Below, piece by piece: positions 49,932-58,511 of a stretch of DNA of 64,000 nucleotides (positions are counted from its first letter, which is position 1; each line of letters begins with the position of its first letter). The notes below the pieces were generated by a model, which worked only from the letters and a program-made list of their open reading frames with translations, did not search any database and was not told the DNA's origin. The position numbers and the translations under genes are program-made. The stretch is from Paraburkholderia bryophila. Its GTDB lineage: Bacteria; Pseudomonadota; Gammaproteobacteria; Burkholderiales; Burkholderiaceae. Location: assembly GCF_013409255.1 (NCBI RefSeq), contig NZ_JACCAS010000002.1:744001-808000 (forward strand), in the 5' to 3' direction.

Positions 49932-51878
49932 ATGACAACACATCGATCGCAACGCCCTGTTCTGCGTCTCGGCATCATCGGCGCAGCCGTCGCCAGCCTC
50001 GTCGTCCTTGCTTCATGCGGCGACAACAACGTGCCCGGCGGCGCGACCCCACCCGTCGTCGCGCAGAAGCGCCCGAACATTCTGTACATCATGGCCGACG
50101 ATCTCGGCTACTCCGACATCCACGCATTCGGCGGCGAAATCAACACGCCGAACCTCGACGCGCTGGTGCAATCGGGCCGCATTCTGACCAATCATCACAC
50201 CGGCACGGTCTGCGCGATTACGCGCTCCATGCTGATCTCCGGCACCGATCACCATCTGGTCGGCGAAGGCACCATGGGCGTGCCGACCGATGAACGCAAA
50301 GGACTGCCCGGCTACGAGGGTTATCTGAACGACCGCGCGTTGTCGGTCGCACAACTGCTGAAGGACGGCGGCTATCACACGTATATGGCCGGTAAGTGGC
50401 ACATCGGTTCCGGCATTGTCGGCAGCGCGACGGGCGGCGGGCAGACGCCGGATCAATGGGGCTTCGAGCACAGCTATGCGCTGCTCGGCGGCGCCGCGAC
50501 CAATCACTTCGCGCATGAACTGGCGAACTCGCAGAACTACACCGAAGACGGCAAGTACGTTCAGCCCGGCCAACCCGGACAACCGGGCGGTGCGGGCGGC
50601 AGCCCCGCCGTGTTCTACTCGACCGACTTCTACACGCAACGCCTGATCTCGTACATCGATTCGAACAAGGGCGACGGCAAACCGTTCTTCGCCTACGCGG
50701 CTTATACGTCGCCGCATTGGCCTTTGCAGGTGCCCGATCCCTATCTGCACAACTACGTCGGCCATTACGACGCCGGCTACGACGTGATTCGCAACGCGCG
50801 CATTGCACGGCAAAAAGCGCTCGGCATCATTCCGAGCGACTTCGTGCCGTACGGCGGTGCATCGGAAACGCTCGTTACGAGCGCGGCCACGCCGAACAAC
50901 GGCACGGTCAACGCGAAGTATGTGAGCGCGGTGCATAGCGCGGTGCAAGGCTATACCGACTACGGCCCGGGCACGGTGAACAAAACGTGGGCGAGCCTCT
51001 CGCCGGCCGAAAAGAAAGCGCAGGCCCGTTACATGGAAATCTACGCGGGCATGGTCGAGAACCTCGATCACAACATCGGCCTGCTGATCCAGCATCTGAA
51101 GGACATTGGCGAGTACGACAACACCTTCATCATGTTCCAGTCGGACAATGGCGCGGAAGGCTGGCCGATCGACTCCGGCGCCGACCCGACCGCCACCGAC
51201 ACCGCCAATGCCGCCGACCCGGTCTACTCGCAACTCGGCACCGACAACGGCAAGCAGAACGCGCAACGTCTGCAATACGGTTTGCGCTGGGCCGAAGTGA
51301 GCGCGACACCGTTCCGGCTGACCAAGGGCTATTCGGGCGAAGGCGGCGTGTCCACGCCGTTGGTCGTGCATCTGCCTGGCCAGACCACGCAGAAACCGAC
51401 GCTGCGCGATTTCACGCACGTGACCGATAACACCGCCACGTTCCTCGCCGTCGCGCAGATTTCGCCGCCCACGCAAGCCGCGCCGCCGCTGATCAACACG
51501 CTGACCGGCGTCGATCAGAACAAGGGCAAGGTGGTCTACAACAATCGTTATGTGTATCCGATCACCGGGCAGTCGCTGCTGCCGCTGCTGAACGATCAGA
51601 GCACGGCGGCGGTACACAGCGCGTCGTTCGGCGACGAAGCGTACGGGCGCGGCTATCTGCGCAGCGCCGACGGTCGCTGGAAAGCACTGTGGACGGAGCC
51701 GCCGCTCGGTCCCGTGGATGGTCACTGGCAACTGTATGACATGAGCGCCGACCGCGGCGAAACGCAGGACGTGTCGACGCAGAATCCCTCGGTGATCGAC
51801 GGTCTCATTCAGCAATGGAACAGCTATATGAGCAGCGTCGGCGGTGTCGAGCCGTTGCGCCCGCGTGGCTACTATTGA
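49932..51878 (+). CDS. Lipoprotein arylsulfatase, type I
   Basis: A 648-residue sulfatase. The signal ends in LASC (lipidated C29). Metal ligands D56/D57 lie in MADDLGYSD. The formylglycine position is C94 in VCAITRSMLISGTDHH; Pseudomonas AtsA has CSPTRSMLLTGTDHH at the same place. The consensus CxPxR is thus CAITR here, with Ile instead of Pro. Further active-site elements are MAGKWHIG and the late DNGAEGW. The enzyme would cleave sulfate esters at the cell envelope. The next gene encodes a formylglycine-generating enzyme 14 bases downstream, so maturation is probably dedicated. Substrate unknown. Confidence 0.88.
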   Translation: MTTHRSQRPVLRLGIIGAAVASLVVLASCGDNNVPGGATPPVVAQKRPNILYIMADDLGYSDIHAFGGEINTPNLDALVQSGRILTNHHTGTVCAITRSMLISGTDHHLVGEGTMGVPTDERKGLPGYEGYLNDRALSVAQLLKDGGYHTYMAGKWHIGSGIVGSATGGGQTPDQWGFEHSYALLGGAATNHFAHELANSQNYTEDGKYVQPGQPGQPGGAGGSPAVFYSTDFYTQRLISYIDSNKGDGKPFFAYAAYTSPHWPLQVPDPYLHNYVGHYDAGYDVIRNARIARQKALGIIPSDFVPYGGASETLVTSAATPNNGTVNAKYVSAVHSAVQGYTDYGPGTVNKTWASLSPAEKKAQARYMEIYAGMVENLDHNIGLLIQHLKDIGEYDNTFIMFQSDNGAEGWPIDSGADPTATDTANAADPVYSQLGTDNGKQNAQRLQYGLRWAEVSATPFRLTKGYSGEGGVSTPLVVHLPGQTTQKPTLRDFTHVTDNTATFLAVAQISPPTQAAPPLINTLTGVDQNKGKVVYNNRYVYPITGQSLLPLLNDQSTAAVHSASFGDEAYGRGYLRSADGRWKALWTEPPLGPVDGHWQLYDMSADRGETQDVSTQNPSVIDGLIQQWNSYMSSVGGVEPLRPRGYY

Positions 51879-51892
51879 GTCACGAGCGCGCC

Positions 51893-52975
51893 ATGACAGT
51901 ACGTTTCAGGCTGAAGCGCGCCACGGCGCTTTACGGCACTTACGCCGCGATCGCCGTGGCCGCGTTCGCCGCCGCTTTTACCGCTGCCATGGCCGCTTCG
52001 GCGGCATTCGGCAGCGGCAAGACGAGCGCGTTCGACGACCTCAATCGCTCGCGCCCGCTGGTCTCACTCGGCTCCGAATCGCAATGCGAGCGCTACGGCG
52101 GTTTGCCCGCGCGCTGGCGCGACGATCCGCGAGCCGGCATGGTGCATCTGCGTGGCGGCGACTTCGTGTTCGGCAGCAAACTCGGCTACGAAGACGAGCG
52201 CCCTGCCGGCGGCGGTAAAACACATGTCGCCGGTTTCTGGATCGATCAGACCGACGTGACGAACGCGCAGTTCGCGGCCTTCGTCAAAGCGACCGGCTAT
52301 GTCAGCGATTCCGAACGCCAGGGCGGCGCCGTGGTGTTTCACACGCCGACGCGCGACGAGATGAACGCACGCGATCTGGCGTGGTGGACGTGGGTGAAGG
52401 GCGCGGCGTGGAATCATCCGAGCGGGCCCGGCAGCACGCTCGACGGCCGCCTGAACCAGCCCGTCACGATGGTCACGCAAGCCGACGCGCTCGCCTACGC
52501 ACATTGGCTCGGCCGCGATCTGCCGACCGAAGCCGAATGGGAATTCGCGGGCAAAGCCGGTCACGAAGGCGCGGACCTCGATACCGCGCCGCGCGACGAA
52601 CACGGCAAGCCGAGCGCGAATTACTGGCAAGGCGTGTTTCCCGTCTTGAACACGAATGAAGACGGCCACGTCGGACTCGCGCCAGTCGGCTGCTATGCCG
52701 CTAACGATTTCAGGCTCTACGACATGATCGGCAACGCATGGGAATGGACGCGTGACGTCTACACGGGTCCGCACCAATCGCACACCAATGGCGATACGGC
52801 CGCGGTCGCGCCGCTCGGCCGCAAGCACGATACGCCGATGGTGATCAAAGGCGGCTCGTTCCTGTGCTCGCGCGACTATTGCGTGCGTTATCGGGCGGCG
52901 TCGCGTGAACAGCAGGAAGCGGATTTGCCGGCCTCGCATATCGGCTTTCGCACTGTGTCGAGGGACGCGTCATGA
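51893..52975 (+). CDS. Formylglycine-generating enzyme (SUMF1 family)
   Basis: A 360-residue protein with an N-terminal membrane anchor or signal (about 10-40). Family motifs in order: GGDFVFGSKLGYEDERPAG, FWIDQTDVTNAQFAAFV, LPTEAEWEFAGKAG, YDMIGNAWEWTRDVY, then KGGSFLCSRDYCVRYRAASR. The cysteine pair C325/C330 matches the copper-binding active-site pair of aerobic FGE, so it should be catalytically competent. It converts the sulfatase cysteine to formylglycine, here probably in the periplasm. It overlaps the next gene by four bases (ATGA). Confidence 0.88.
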   Translation: MTVRFRLKRATALYGTYAAIAVAAFAAAFTAAMAASAAFGSGKTSAFDDLNRSRPLVSLGSESQCERYGGLPARWRDDPRAGMVHLRGGDFVFGSKLGYEDERPAGGGKTHVAGFWIDQTDVTNAQFAAFVKATGYVSDSERQGGAVVFHTPTRDEMNARDLAWWTWVKGAAWNHPSGPGSTLDGRLNQPVTMVTQADALAYAHWLGRDLPTEAEWEFAGKAGHEGADLDTAPRDEHGKPSANYWQGVFPVLNTNEDGHVGLAPVGCYAANDFRLYDMIGNAWEWTRDVYTGPHQSHTNGDTAAVAPLGRKHDTPMVIKGGSFLCSRDYCVRYRAASREQQEADLPASHIGFRTVSRDAS

Positions 52976-53766
52976 AGCTCCTTAAATTTGCAACCGCGCT
53001 GCTGCTGGGCGCGGCATTTTTGCTTCCGCATGCGGAAGCAGCAGAATCGCAGGTCATCAGGATCGGCGTGATTCCCGGCGCACAGGCGCAAATCATGGAC
53101 GAAGTACGCCGTGTAGCAGCCAGCCAGGGACTCACGCTCGACGTCGTCGTGTTCGATCAACCCGAGCGCATCGATGCGGCGCTCGCTGCGAAAGAAATCG
53201 ACGCGGCGAGTTTCGAAGACGGCCCGAGTCTCGACGCGCAACGCAAACAGCACGGCTATCCGCTGACCCGCGTCACGACGACCGTGACGTTTCCGATCGC
53301 GCTGTACTCGCGCACGCTGACCAACCTCGGCCAGTTGCAACGCGGCGCGACGATCGCCATTCCCGACGACGCCGACGGCACCTCGCGCGCACTGATCCTG
53401 CTGCAGAACTTCACGCTGCTGACCTTCAGGGACAGCGCCGGCCTGCATGCCAAGCTCAGCGATATCACCAGCAACCGGCTGAATCTGAAGATTCGTCGCG
53501 TGCCGCGAGCGCATCTGTTCGATACGTTGAATAGCGTGGCCTTCGCCGTGATCGATAGCGACGACGCCGCGCGCGCAGGTCTTTATCCGGCACGCGACGG
53601 TCTCGGCATCGAAGACGCGCGCTCGCCCTACGCGAACGTGCTAACGGTGCGCGACCCCGACCGCACGCAGCCGTGGGTTTCGCAACTGGTCGCCGCGTAT
53701 CACTCGAACGACGTCGCGCATTTCATCCTGACGCGTTATCAGGACTCGGTGCGCCGACCGTGGTAA
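52972..53766 (+). CDS. MetQ/NlpA-family substrate-binding protein
   Basis: A 264-residue exported protein with a signal peptide (LLKFATALLLGAAFLLPHAE, cleavage near EAA). The lipobox cysteine of MetQ is missing, so it would be a soluble periplasmic protein. The NlpA pattern IRIGVIPGAQAQIMDEVRRV, then AAKEIDAASFEDGPSLDAQR and ATIAIPDDADGTSRALILLQ, is clear. Members bind methionine or related compounds. No ATPase or permease gene adjoins. It overlaps the formylglycine-enzyme gene at the front and the cysteine-cluster gene at the end, so it belongs to the sulfatase operon and may bind a sulfur-containing product. Confidence 0.8.
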   Translation: MKLLKFATALLLGAAFLLPHAEAAESQVIRIGVIPGAQAQIMDEVRRVAASQGLTLDVVVFDQPERIDAALAAKEIDAASFEDGPSLDAQRKQHGYPLTRVTTTVTFPIALYSRTLTNLGQLQRGATIAIPDDADGTSRALILLQNFTLLTFRDSAGLHAKLSDITSNRLNLKIRRVPRAHLFDTLNSVAFAVIDSDDAARAGLYPARDGLGIEDARSPYANVLTVRDPDRTQPWVSQLVAAYHSNDVAHFILTRYQDSVRRPW

Positions 53767-54707
53767 ACACCTTCTCGTTCGCGTGCTCGGCGTGCGGCAA
53801 ATGCTGCAATAGTCCACCAGCGATGACGTTGCCCGAGTTGTTCCGGCATCGCGATCTGTTCATCGGCTGTCTGGCGATTGGCCGCGTGCCGCACAGGCGG
53901 GCCGGCGAGCGGCTGCGTGCGGGTCAGCATGAAAGCGTACTCGACGAAACGGATGCCGCCGCATTTGCATCACTCGCAGATACGCTGCTGCATGGTGCCG
54001 GCGATACCTTCAGCATCGTCACGCAGGGCTACGACTACCCGTCTCTCGCCCGCTGCCCTGCGCTCGAAGACGACGGACGCTGCGGCATCCACCTGAAGGG
54101 CAAACCCGTCACTTGCGAAGTGGTCCCGCTCGATCCGCTCGTGCCGGACACGCTGCAACATCTGGTGCTGGCTGGGCGCAATCAAAGCGCGCTCTATCTC
54201 GGCACCGATTGCATTCAGGAAGGACCACGCGCCGATGCGACGCTGCTGGTCGCCGAGGGCCGCATCGAAGACGCGAACGCTCAACACGCGTTGGCGCGTC
54301 GCCGCCACGCGCTCGAACAGGAAAAGGCGATGTGGGGTCGCGCCGTATTCGAATCGCTGCGTAACGATCTGTTCGAGTCGCCCGCCGCGTTGGCCCGCAT
54401 TCCCGCAGGCGGTTTTCTGACGATTTCGATCGTGCCGGCGCTGTTGGCCGTAGCCGGCGCGTCCGTGCGCTGCCGTGAGTGGTGTCTCGACTATATCGAC
54501 AGTCAACTCGCGTTGATCGATCGCCGCATCGCGCAAGCGTTGCTGCGCCGCCGGCTCGATGATCGCCCGGTCACGCAGGAACTGCGCGGCTTCGCCAGCG
54601 CGTTTCAGCGCGCCAGAACGCTGCTCACTGCGCCGACACAGAGTCGCAACGAAGACTTAGTCTTCGCATCGAGCGTCGAAGCCTACTTATCCAGCGCGTG
54701 CAATTAA
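53760..54707 (+). CDS. YkgJ-type cysteine-cluster protein
   Basis: A 315-residue cytoplasmic protein. The start is a GTG overlapping the previous gene by seven bases. The N-terminal CSACGKCCNSPP and the later CPALEDDGRCGIH, KPVTCEV and TDCIQEG cysteines match the YkgJ (UPF0153) pattern, which is thought to bind zinc or an iron-sulfur centre. The rest is helical. It ends exactly where the convergent rhamnolipid operon ends, with no base between the stop codons. Its role with the sulfatase is unknown. Confidence 0.72.
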   Translation: MVNTFSFACSACGKCCNSPPAMTLPELFRHRDLFIGCLAIGRVPHRRAGERLRAGQHESVLDETDAAAFASLADTLLHGAGDTFSIVTQGYDYPSLARCPALEDDGRCGIHLKGKPVTCEVVPLDPLVPDTLQHLVLAGRNQSALYLGTDCIQEGPRADATLLVAEGRIEDANAQHALARRRHALEQEKAMWGRAVFESLRNDLFESPAALARIPAGGFLTISIVPALLAVAGASVRCREWCLDYIDSQLALIDRRIAQALLRRRLDDRPVTQELRGFASAFQRARTLLTAPTQSRNEDLVFASSVEAYLSSACN

Positions 54708-55946
54708 CTAATCCGCTGCGCCACCGCGGTCGCTATTCTCCCCGATGATTCGCGCGATCAATGCGTCGGCATCACGCGAGACGTTGTCGTGCACCCGGGT
54801 CGTCTGTGCCGCCGCCGGTGTGTCGTTGCCGATCAGATGACCGCCGCGCTGGTGCGTATCCACCGACACCTGCATCGACAAACCCAGCCGCAACGGATGC
54901 GCGGCCAATTCCGCCGCATCCAGCGAAATCACAATCGGCACGCGCTGCACGACCTTGATCCAGTTGCCGGCCGCGTTCTGCGACGGCAACATTGAAAACG
55001 CGCTACCCGTACCCGCCGAAAAACCTTCCACATGGCCCCGATACACCACTTGCGAACCATACACATCCGACACGATACGCACCGGCTGCCCCACCCGCAT
55101 GCTGCGAATCTGTCCTTCCTTGAAGTTGGCCTCGACCCACAAACGTTCGAGCGGAATGATCGACATCAGTGCGAGCCCGGGCCCAACCTGCTGCCCGATC
55201 TGCACCGAACGCTGGCCGACCGTGCCGTCCACCGGCGACACCACGGTCGTACGCTGAAAATTGCGGTACGCGAGCCGCAATTGCGCGGCAGCCTGCAAAA
55301 CCGTCGGACTCGATTCGATCGGGAATTTGCCGCCTAACGCACGCGCGGCGTCGAGCTGAACCTGCGCGGACGCAAGATTCGCCTGCGCGACCGCCACCGT
55401 CTCTTTGGCACGCGCCAGTTCTTCCGGCGACACGACTTCCACCGACGCATGGTCGCGCGCCGCCAGCGCGCGTTGCGCCAAAGCGAGTTCGGCACGGCGC
55501 GCGTCGATGGATTGCACGTACAGCTTGCGCGAGATCGTCGCGTTCGCCACCTGGCGCACGGCCAGCGTCAGTTGCGCGCGAGCCTGCGCGAACGCGGCAG
55601 CGGCCTCGGTATCGTCGAGCTTGACGAGCGGCTGACCGGCTCGCACCTGGCGCGTGTTGTCCACCAGAATATCCGTGACCGTGCCCGGTATTTGCGCCGC
55701 GATCTGCACGATGTTGCCGGCCACGTAGGCGTCATCGGTCTCTTCGTAGAAGCGAGTGCTTAATCCCCAGTACGTGAGCCACACCGCGCCGCCGAGCGCC
55801 ACCACGCCGAAGAAAATGGCGAAACGGCGCCGCCGTGCTGCGCGTTTGCGGTCGTGCAGCGTGTCAGCGTGGTCCGCCATGCTGGCCGCGTCGGGCTGTT
55901 CCTGCGTCCAGCCGGCGGCATGCTGTGCCTGTTTATCGTTGTGCAT
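54708..55946 (-). CDS. EmrA/HlyD-type membrane fusion protein of the rhamnolipid operon
   Basis: A 412-residue periplasmic adaptor. The N-terminal anchor (about 39-58, FAIFFGVVALGGAVWLTYWG) follows a cytoplasmic tail. Then come the lipoyl half DDAYVAGNIVQIAAQIPGTV, a long helical hairpin (about 110-200), the second half VVSPVDGTVGQRSVQIGQQV, and the beta-barrel with LWVEANFKEGQIRSMRVGQP, a typical EmrA signature. Its ATG follows directly on the stop of the NodT-type gene. With the EmrB-type MFS protein and the NodT-type channel it makes a complete tripartite exporter, presumably for rhamnolipids. Confidence 0.9.
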   Translation of the reverse strand: MHNDKQAQHAAGWTQEQPDAASMADHADTLHDRKRAARRRRFAIFFGVVALGGAVWLTYWGLSTRFYEETDDAYVAGNIVQIAAQIPGTVTDILVDNTRQVRAGQPLVKLDDTEAAAAFAQARAQLTLAVRQVANATISRKLYVQSIDARRAELALAQRALAARDHASVEVVSPEELARAKETVAVAQANLASAQVQLDAARALGGKFPIESSPTVLQAAAQLRLAYRNFQRTTVVSPVDGTVGQRSVQIGQQVGPGLALMSIIPLERLWVEANFKEGQIRSMRVGQPVRIVSDVYGSQVVYRGHVEGFSAGTGSAFSMLPSQNAAGNWIKVVQRVPIVISLDAAELAAHPLRLGLSMQVSVDTHQRGGHLIGNDTPAAAQTTRVHDNVSRDADALIARIIGENSDRGGAAD

Positions 55947-57515
55947 TCAATCGAAGTGCGTGTCCATGATGCGTGCGTGGGAGAAAAAGGCCGGCTGCGA
56001 ATGCGCGATCGGTGCACCGGCCACGTTGCGTTCGTCGAAACCGCCGCCGAGCGCGCCGACCAGCGCCACTTGCAACAAGCGGCGGCGGCCTTGCAGATCG
56101 ACCTGCTGCGCGCGCTCGTCGAGCAGCGACAGATCCGCGAGCGTCACGTCTTTCTGCATGCCGATACCGCGCCGGTGCCGCTCCTCGGCAATCGCGACGA
56201 TGCGCGAGGCCGCGTCCACCGCGTGCGCCTGTTCGAGCGTGAGCGTGTCGACGGTGCGCAGCGAGGTGAGCTGCTGCGCGACCTCGCCGAGCGCCTGGTC
56301 GATGGTCTTGTTGTAGAGGCCGACGGCCGCGTCGACATTGGCGTAGTCGCCGCCTAGTTGCGCGCGCAACCGCGTTCTGTCGAAGATCGGCAGCGAAATG
56401 GCCGGCCCCACCGAACCGGTCAACGCGGCACGCGAGAACAGCGCGGCCGGCGTCAACGCAGTTAGGCCGGCAAACGCCACCAGATTCACATCGGGATAAA
56501 ACTGCGCGCGCGTCGCGTCGGTATTCGCGAGCGCCGCTTCGGCCCGCAACCGTGCCGCCACGATGTCGGGACGGCGGCCGAGCAGATCGACCGGCAGTTG
56601 CGCGGGCAACGGAGTATCGGCAGTCGCGGCAAGTCTCGGACGATGCAACGACAAGCCGCGCTCCGGACCGCGCCCCGTCAACACGCCGATCCGCAACTCG
56701 GTCAACTGGATACGCTCGTCGTTGAGCACCTGCTGCGACGCGAGGCGGCTGCGTTTGAGCGAGGCGTCGGCCGCGTCGTACGCGTTGTCGATCCCGCGCG
56801 CGCCCCGCTCGCGCAGCACGGCGTCGACGTGGTCCGCGGCCTGTTGCTTCTGCAACAGGATTTCCTGCATCGCGAATGCACGGTCGAGTTCGCAGTAGAG
56901 CGTTACCAGAGCGACCGTCAGCGTGAGGCGCGCCTGTTCCGCGTCGATGCGAGCGGCGTCGCGCGTGGATAGCAGGCTGCGTGTCAGCGCGGCATTCTTG
57001 CCCCACAGATCGAGCTGATAACTCAAACCGGCGATCACCGCGGAGGGCGACACCGTCGAATCGTTGAACAACTGCACCGGAATCTGCTGACCGCCGACCG
57101 ACACGTCGGCCACATTGTCCGGCTGCGGCAAACGGGTTTTGCTGACCGACGCGACCGCCGTGCCGGTCAAGCCGGTCAGCGACGCGAACTGTTCCAGTTG
57201 CGCCTGCGCACCGCCAACTCGCGCCTTGGCGATCTGCAGACCGGGATTGTTCGCCAATGCTTCGGCGGCGAGTTCGTTCAGTTGCGGATCGTTGTAGCGC
57301 TTGACCCAATCGGGCGCGGGCCACGCACCGTTCGCGCCTGGGCCGACGGTTCGCGCAAGCGAATCGGCGGAAGGTTTGAGCGGCTCGACGTTGGTGTGCA
57401 GACCGGCATCGCTCACGCAGCCGTTGAGCGCCGTGGCAAGAAGAAGCGGCAACGTAATTCGCGTGGAGAAGCGGCCTTTCAGGCGTCGGCTCATGTCCTG
57501 CGTCTCGCGCCGCAT
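55947..57515 (-). CDS. NodT-family outer-membrane factor lipoprotein
   Basis: A 522-residue outer-membrane channel lipoprotein with signal LPLLLATALNGC. The OMF/NodT features WVKRYNDPQLNELAAEALAN, NNPGLQIAKARVGGAQAQLE, LSYQLDLWGKNAALTRSLL and the second-half LPIFDRTRLRAQLGGDYANV are present. The start at 57515 overlaps the rhlC stop (TGATG); a second ATG at 57494 gives a shorter leader. It is the export channel of the rhamnolipid operon. Confidence 0.9.
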   Translation of the reverse strand: MRRETQDMSRRLKGRFSTRITLPLLLATALNGCVSDAGLHTNVEPLKPSADSLARTVGPGANGAWPAPDWVKRYNDPQLNELAAEALANNPGLQIAKARVGGAQAQLEQFASLTGLTGTAVASVSKTRLPQPDNVADVSVGGQQIPVQLFNDSTVSPSAVIAGLSYQLDLWGKNAALTRSLLSTRDAARIDAEQARLTLTVALVTLYCELDRAFAMQEILLQKQQAADHVDAVLRERGARGIDNAYDAADASLKRSRLASQQVLNDERIQLTELRIGVLTGRGPERGLSLHRPRLAATADTPLPAQLPVDLLGRRPDIVAARLRAEAALANTDATRAQFYPDVNLVAFAGLTALTPAALFSRAALTGSVGPAISLPIFDRTRLRAQLGGDYANVDAAVGLYNKTIDQALGEVAQQLTSLRTVDTLTLEQAHAVDAASRIVAIAEERHRRGIGMQKDVTLADLSLLDERAQQVDLQGRRRLLQVALVGALGGGFDERNVAGAPIAHSQPAFFSHARIMDTHFD

Positions 57516-58501
57516 CAGGAATGGTGCGGCTGATGCAACGCACCTTCGCCGCCGGCCGGCGCGATCGCCGTGCGCGCCCGGGCCGCTTTAGCCGCGAGGC
57601 GTGGACGCGTTTTTTCGAGCGGTCCCATGTGCCCGAACAGACCGTCCCACAGACCTAGCGCGATCGCATTGAGCTTCGCCAGCTTGTCCTGCTCCGCCAG
57701 CACGATCTGCACGATCTGCCACAACGTCAGCAGGTTCGGCACGACGGCAACGGGCAACCGCAGTCCATATTGCAGCGCCAGTTGCATCGCGTTGCGCGCA
57801 CTGTAGTAGCGGCGAAATCCCGGATGATTCATCGTGGTCATTTCGAACGCGCCCAGTTTGTGGCGACGCCGCGCGCCGATCCGATGCGACAGCACCAGTT
57901 GCGGCACCACGTACAAAGGCACATTACGTAACAACGCACGCAGACAGTACTCGGTATCGACGTGATCGATGAACAGCGCCTCGTCGAAACGGCCGAGGCG
58001 CGCGAACGCGTCACGCGAGATTACGCAACCCGACGAGATCAGAAACGCGCAGCGCTGCAACGCGGCGTCGGCGCGCACCGACAGCCGTTCAACCGCGAGG
58101 CCGCTGGTGGCGAGTTCGGGCAGAAAACGCTGGTCGTTTTCATCGAAAATACGCGGCCCCAGCAGATACGCGTGACCGCCGAGCGACGCGCAACGCTCGC
58201 GCATCACGGTGAAATAGTCGGCGGGGGTCTCCGAGTCCTGGTCGAACAGCGCGACGGCATCCACGCCCTGCTCGAACAGCACCTGCAGGCCGCCATTGAA
58301 AGCACCCGCGATCCCGTGCCGGTTGCCGTGATGCAACAGCGCGACGCCCGCCTCTTTCAACAGCGACGCCGCGCGCAGGTCGGGCTGCGGCGAGTTGTCG
58401 ACCACCAGCAGGCGATCGCACAGGTGGCGCATGGCCACTGCGCGCGCGAGTTGCTCGTCGCTCGGATGAAACAGCACGATCAGTGCGCCCAGCGTCGTCA
58501 T
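57515..58501 (-). CDS. rhlC: RhlC-like rhamnosyltransferase 2 (GT2 family)
   Basis: A 328-residue glycosyltransferase of family 2. The nucleotide-sugar region reads LGALIVLFHPSDEQLARAVA, then DRLLVVDNSPQPDL and HHGNRHGIAGAFNGGLQVLF, with the metal-binding FDQDSETP near residue 95. The catalytic region contains GRFDEALFIDHVDTEYCLRA. RhlC adds the second rhamnose to mono-rhamnolipid using dTDP-L-rhamnose. It lies between the MFS gene (10-base gap) and the NodT gene (1-base overlap). Context with rhlA and rhlB makes the assignment firm, so di-rhamnolipids are expected. Confidence 0.88.
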   Translation of the reverse strand: MTTLGALIVLFHPSDEQLARAVAMRHLCDRLLVVDNSPQPDLRAASLLKEAGVALLHHGNRHGIAGAFNGGLQVLFEQGVDAVALFDQDSETPADYFTVMRERCASLGGHAYLLGPRIFDENDQRFLPELATSGLAVERLSVRADAALQRCAFLISSGCVISRDAFARLGRFDEALFIDHVDTEYCLRALLRNVPLYVVPQLVLSHRIGARRRHKLGAFEMTTMNHPGFRRYYSARNAMQLALQYGLRLPVAVVPNLLTLWQIVQIVLAEQDKLAKLNAIALGLWDGLFGHMGPLEKTRPRLAAKAARARTAIAPAGGEGALHQPHHS

Positions 58502-58511
58502 CGTGATCTCC

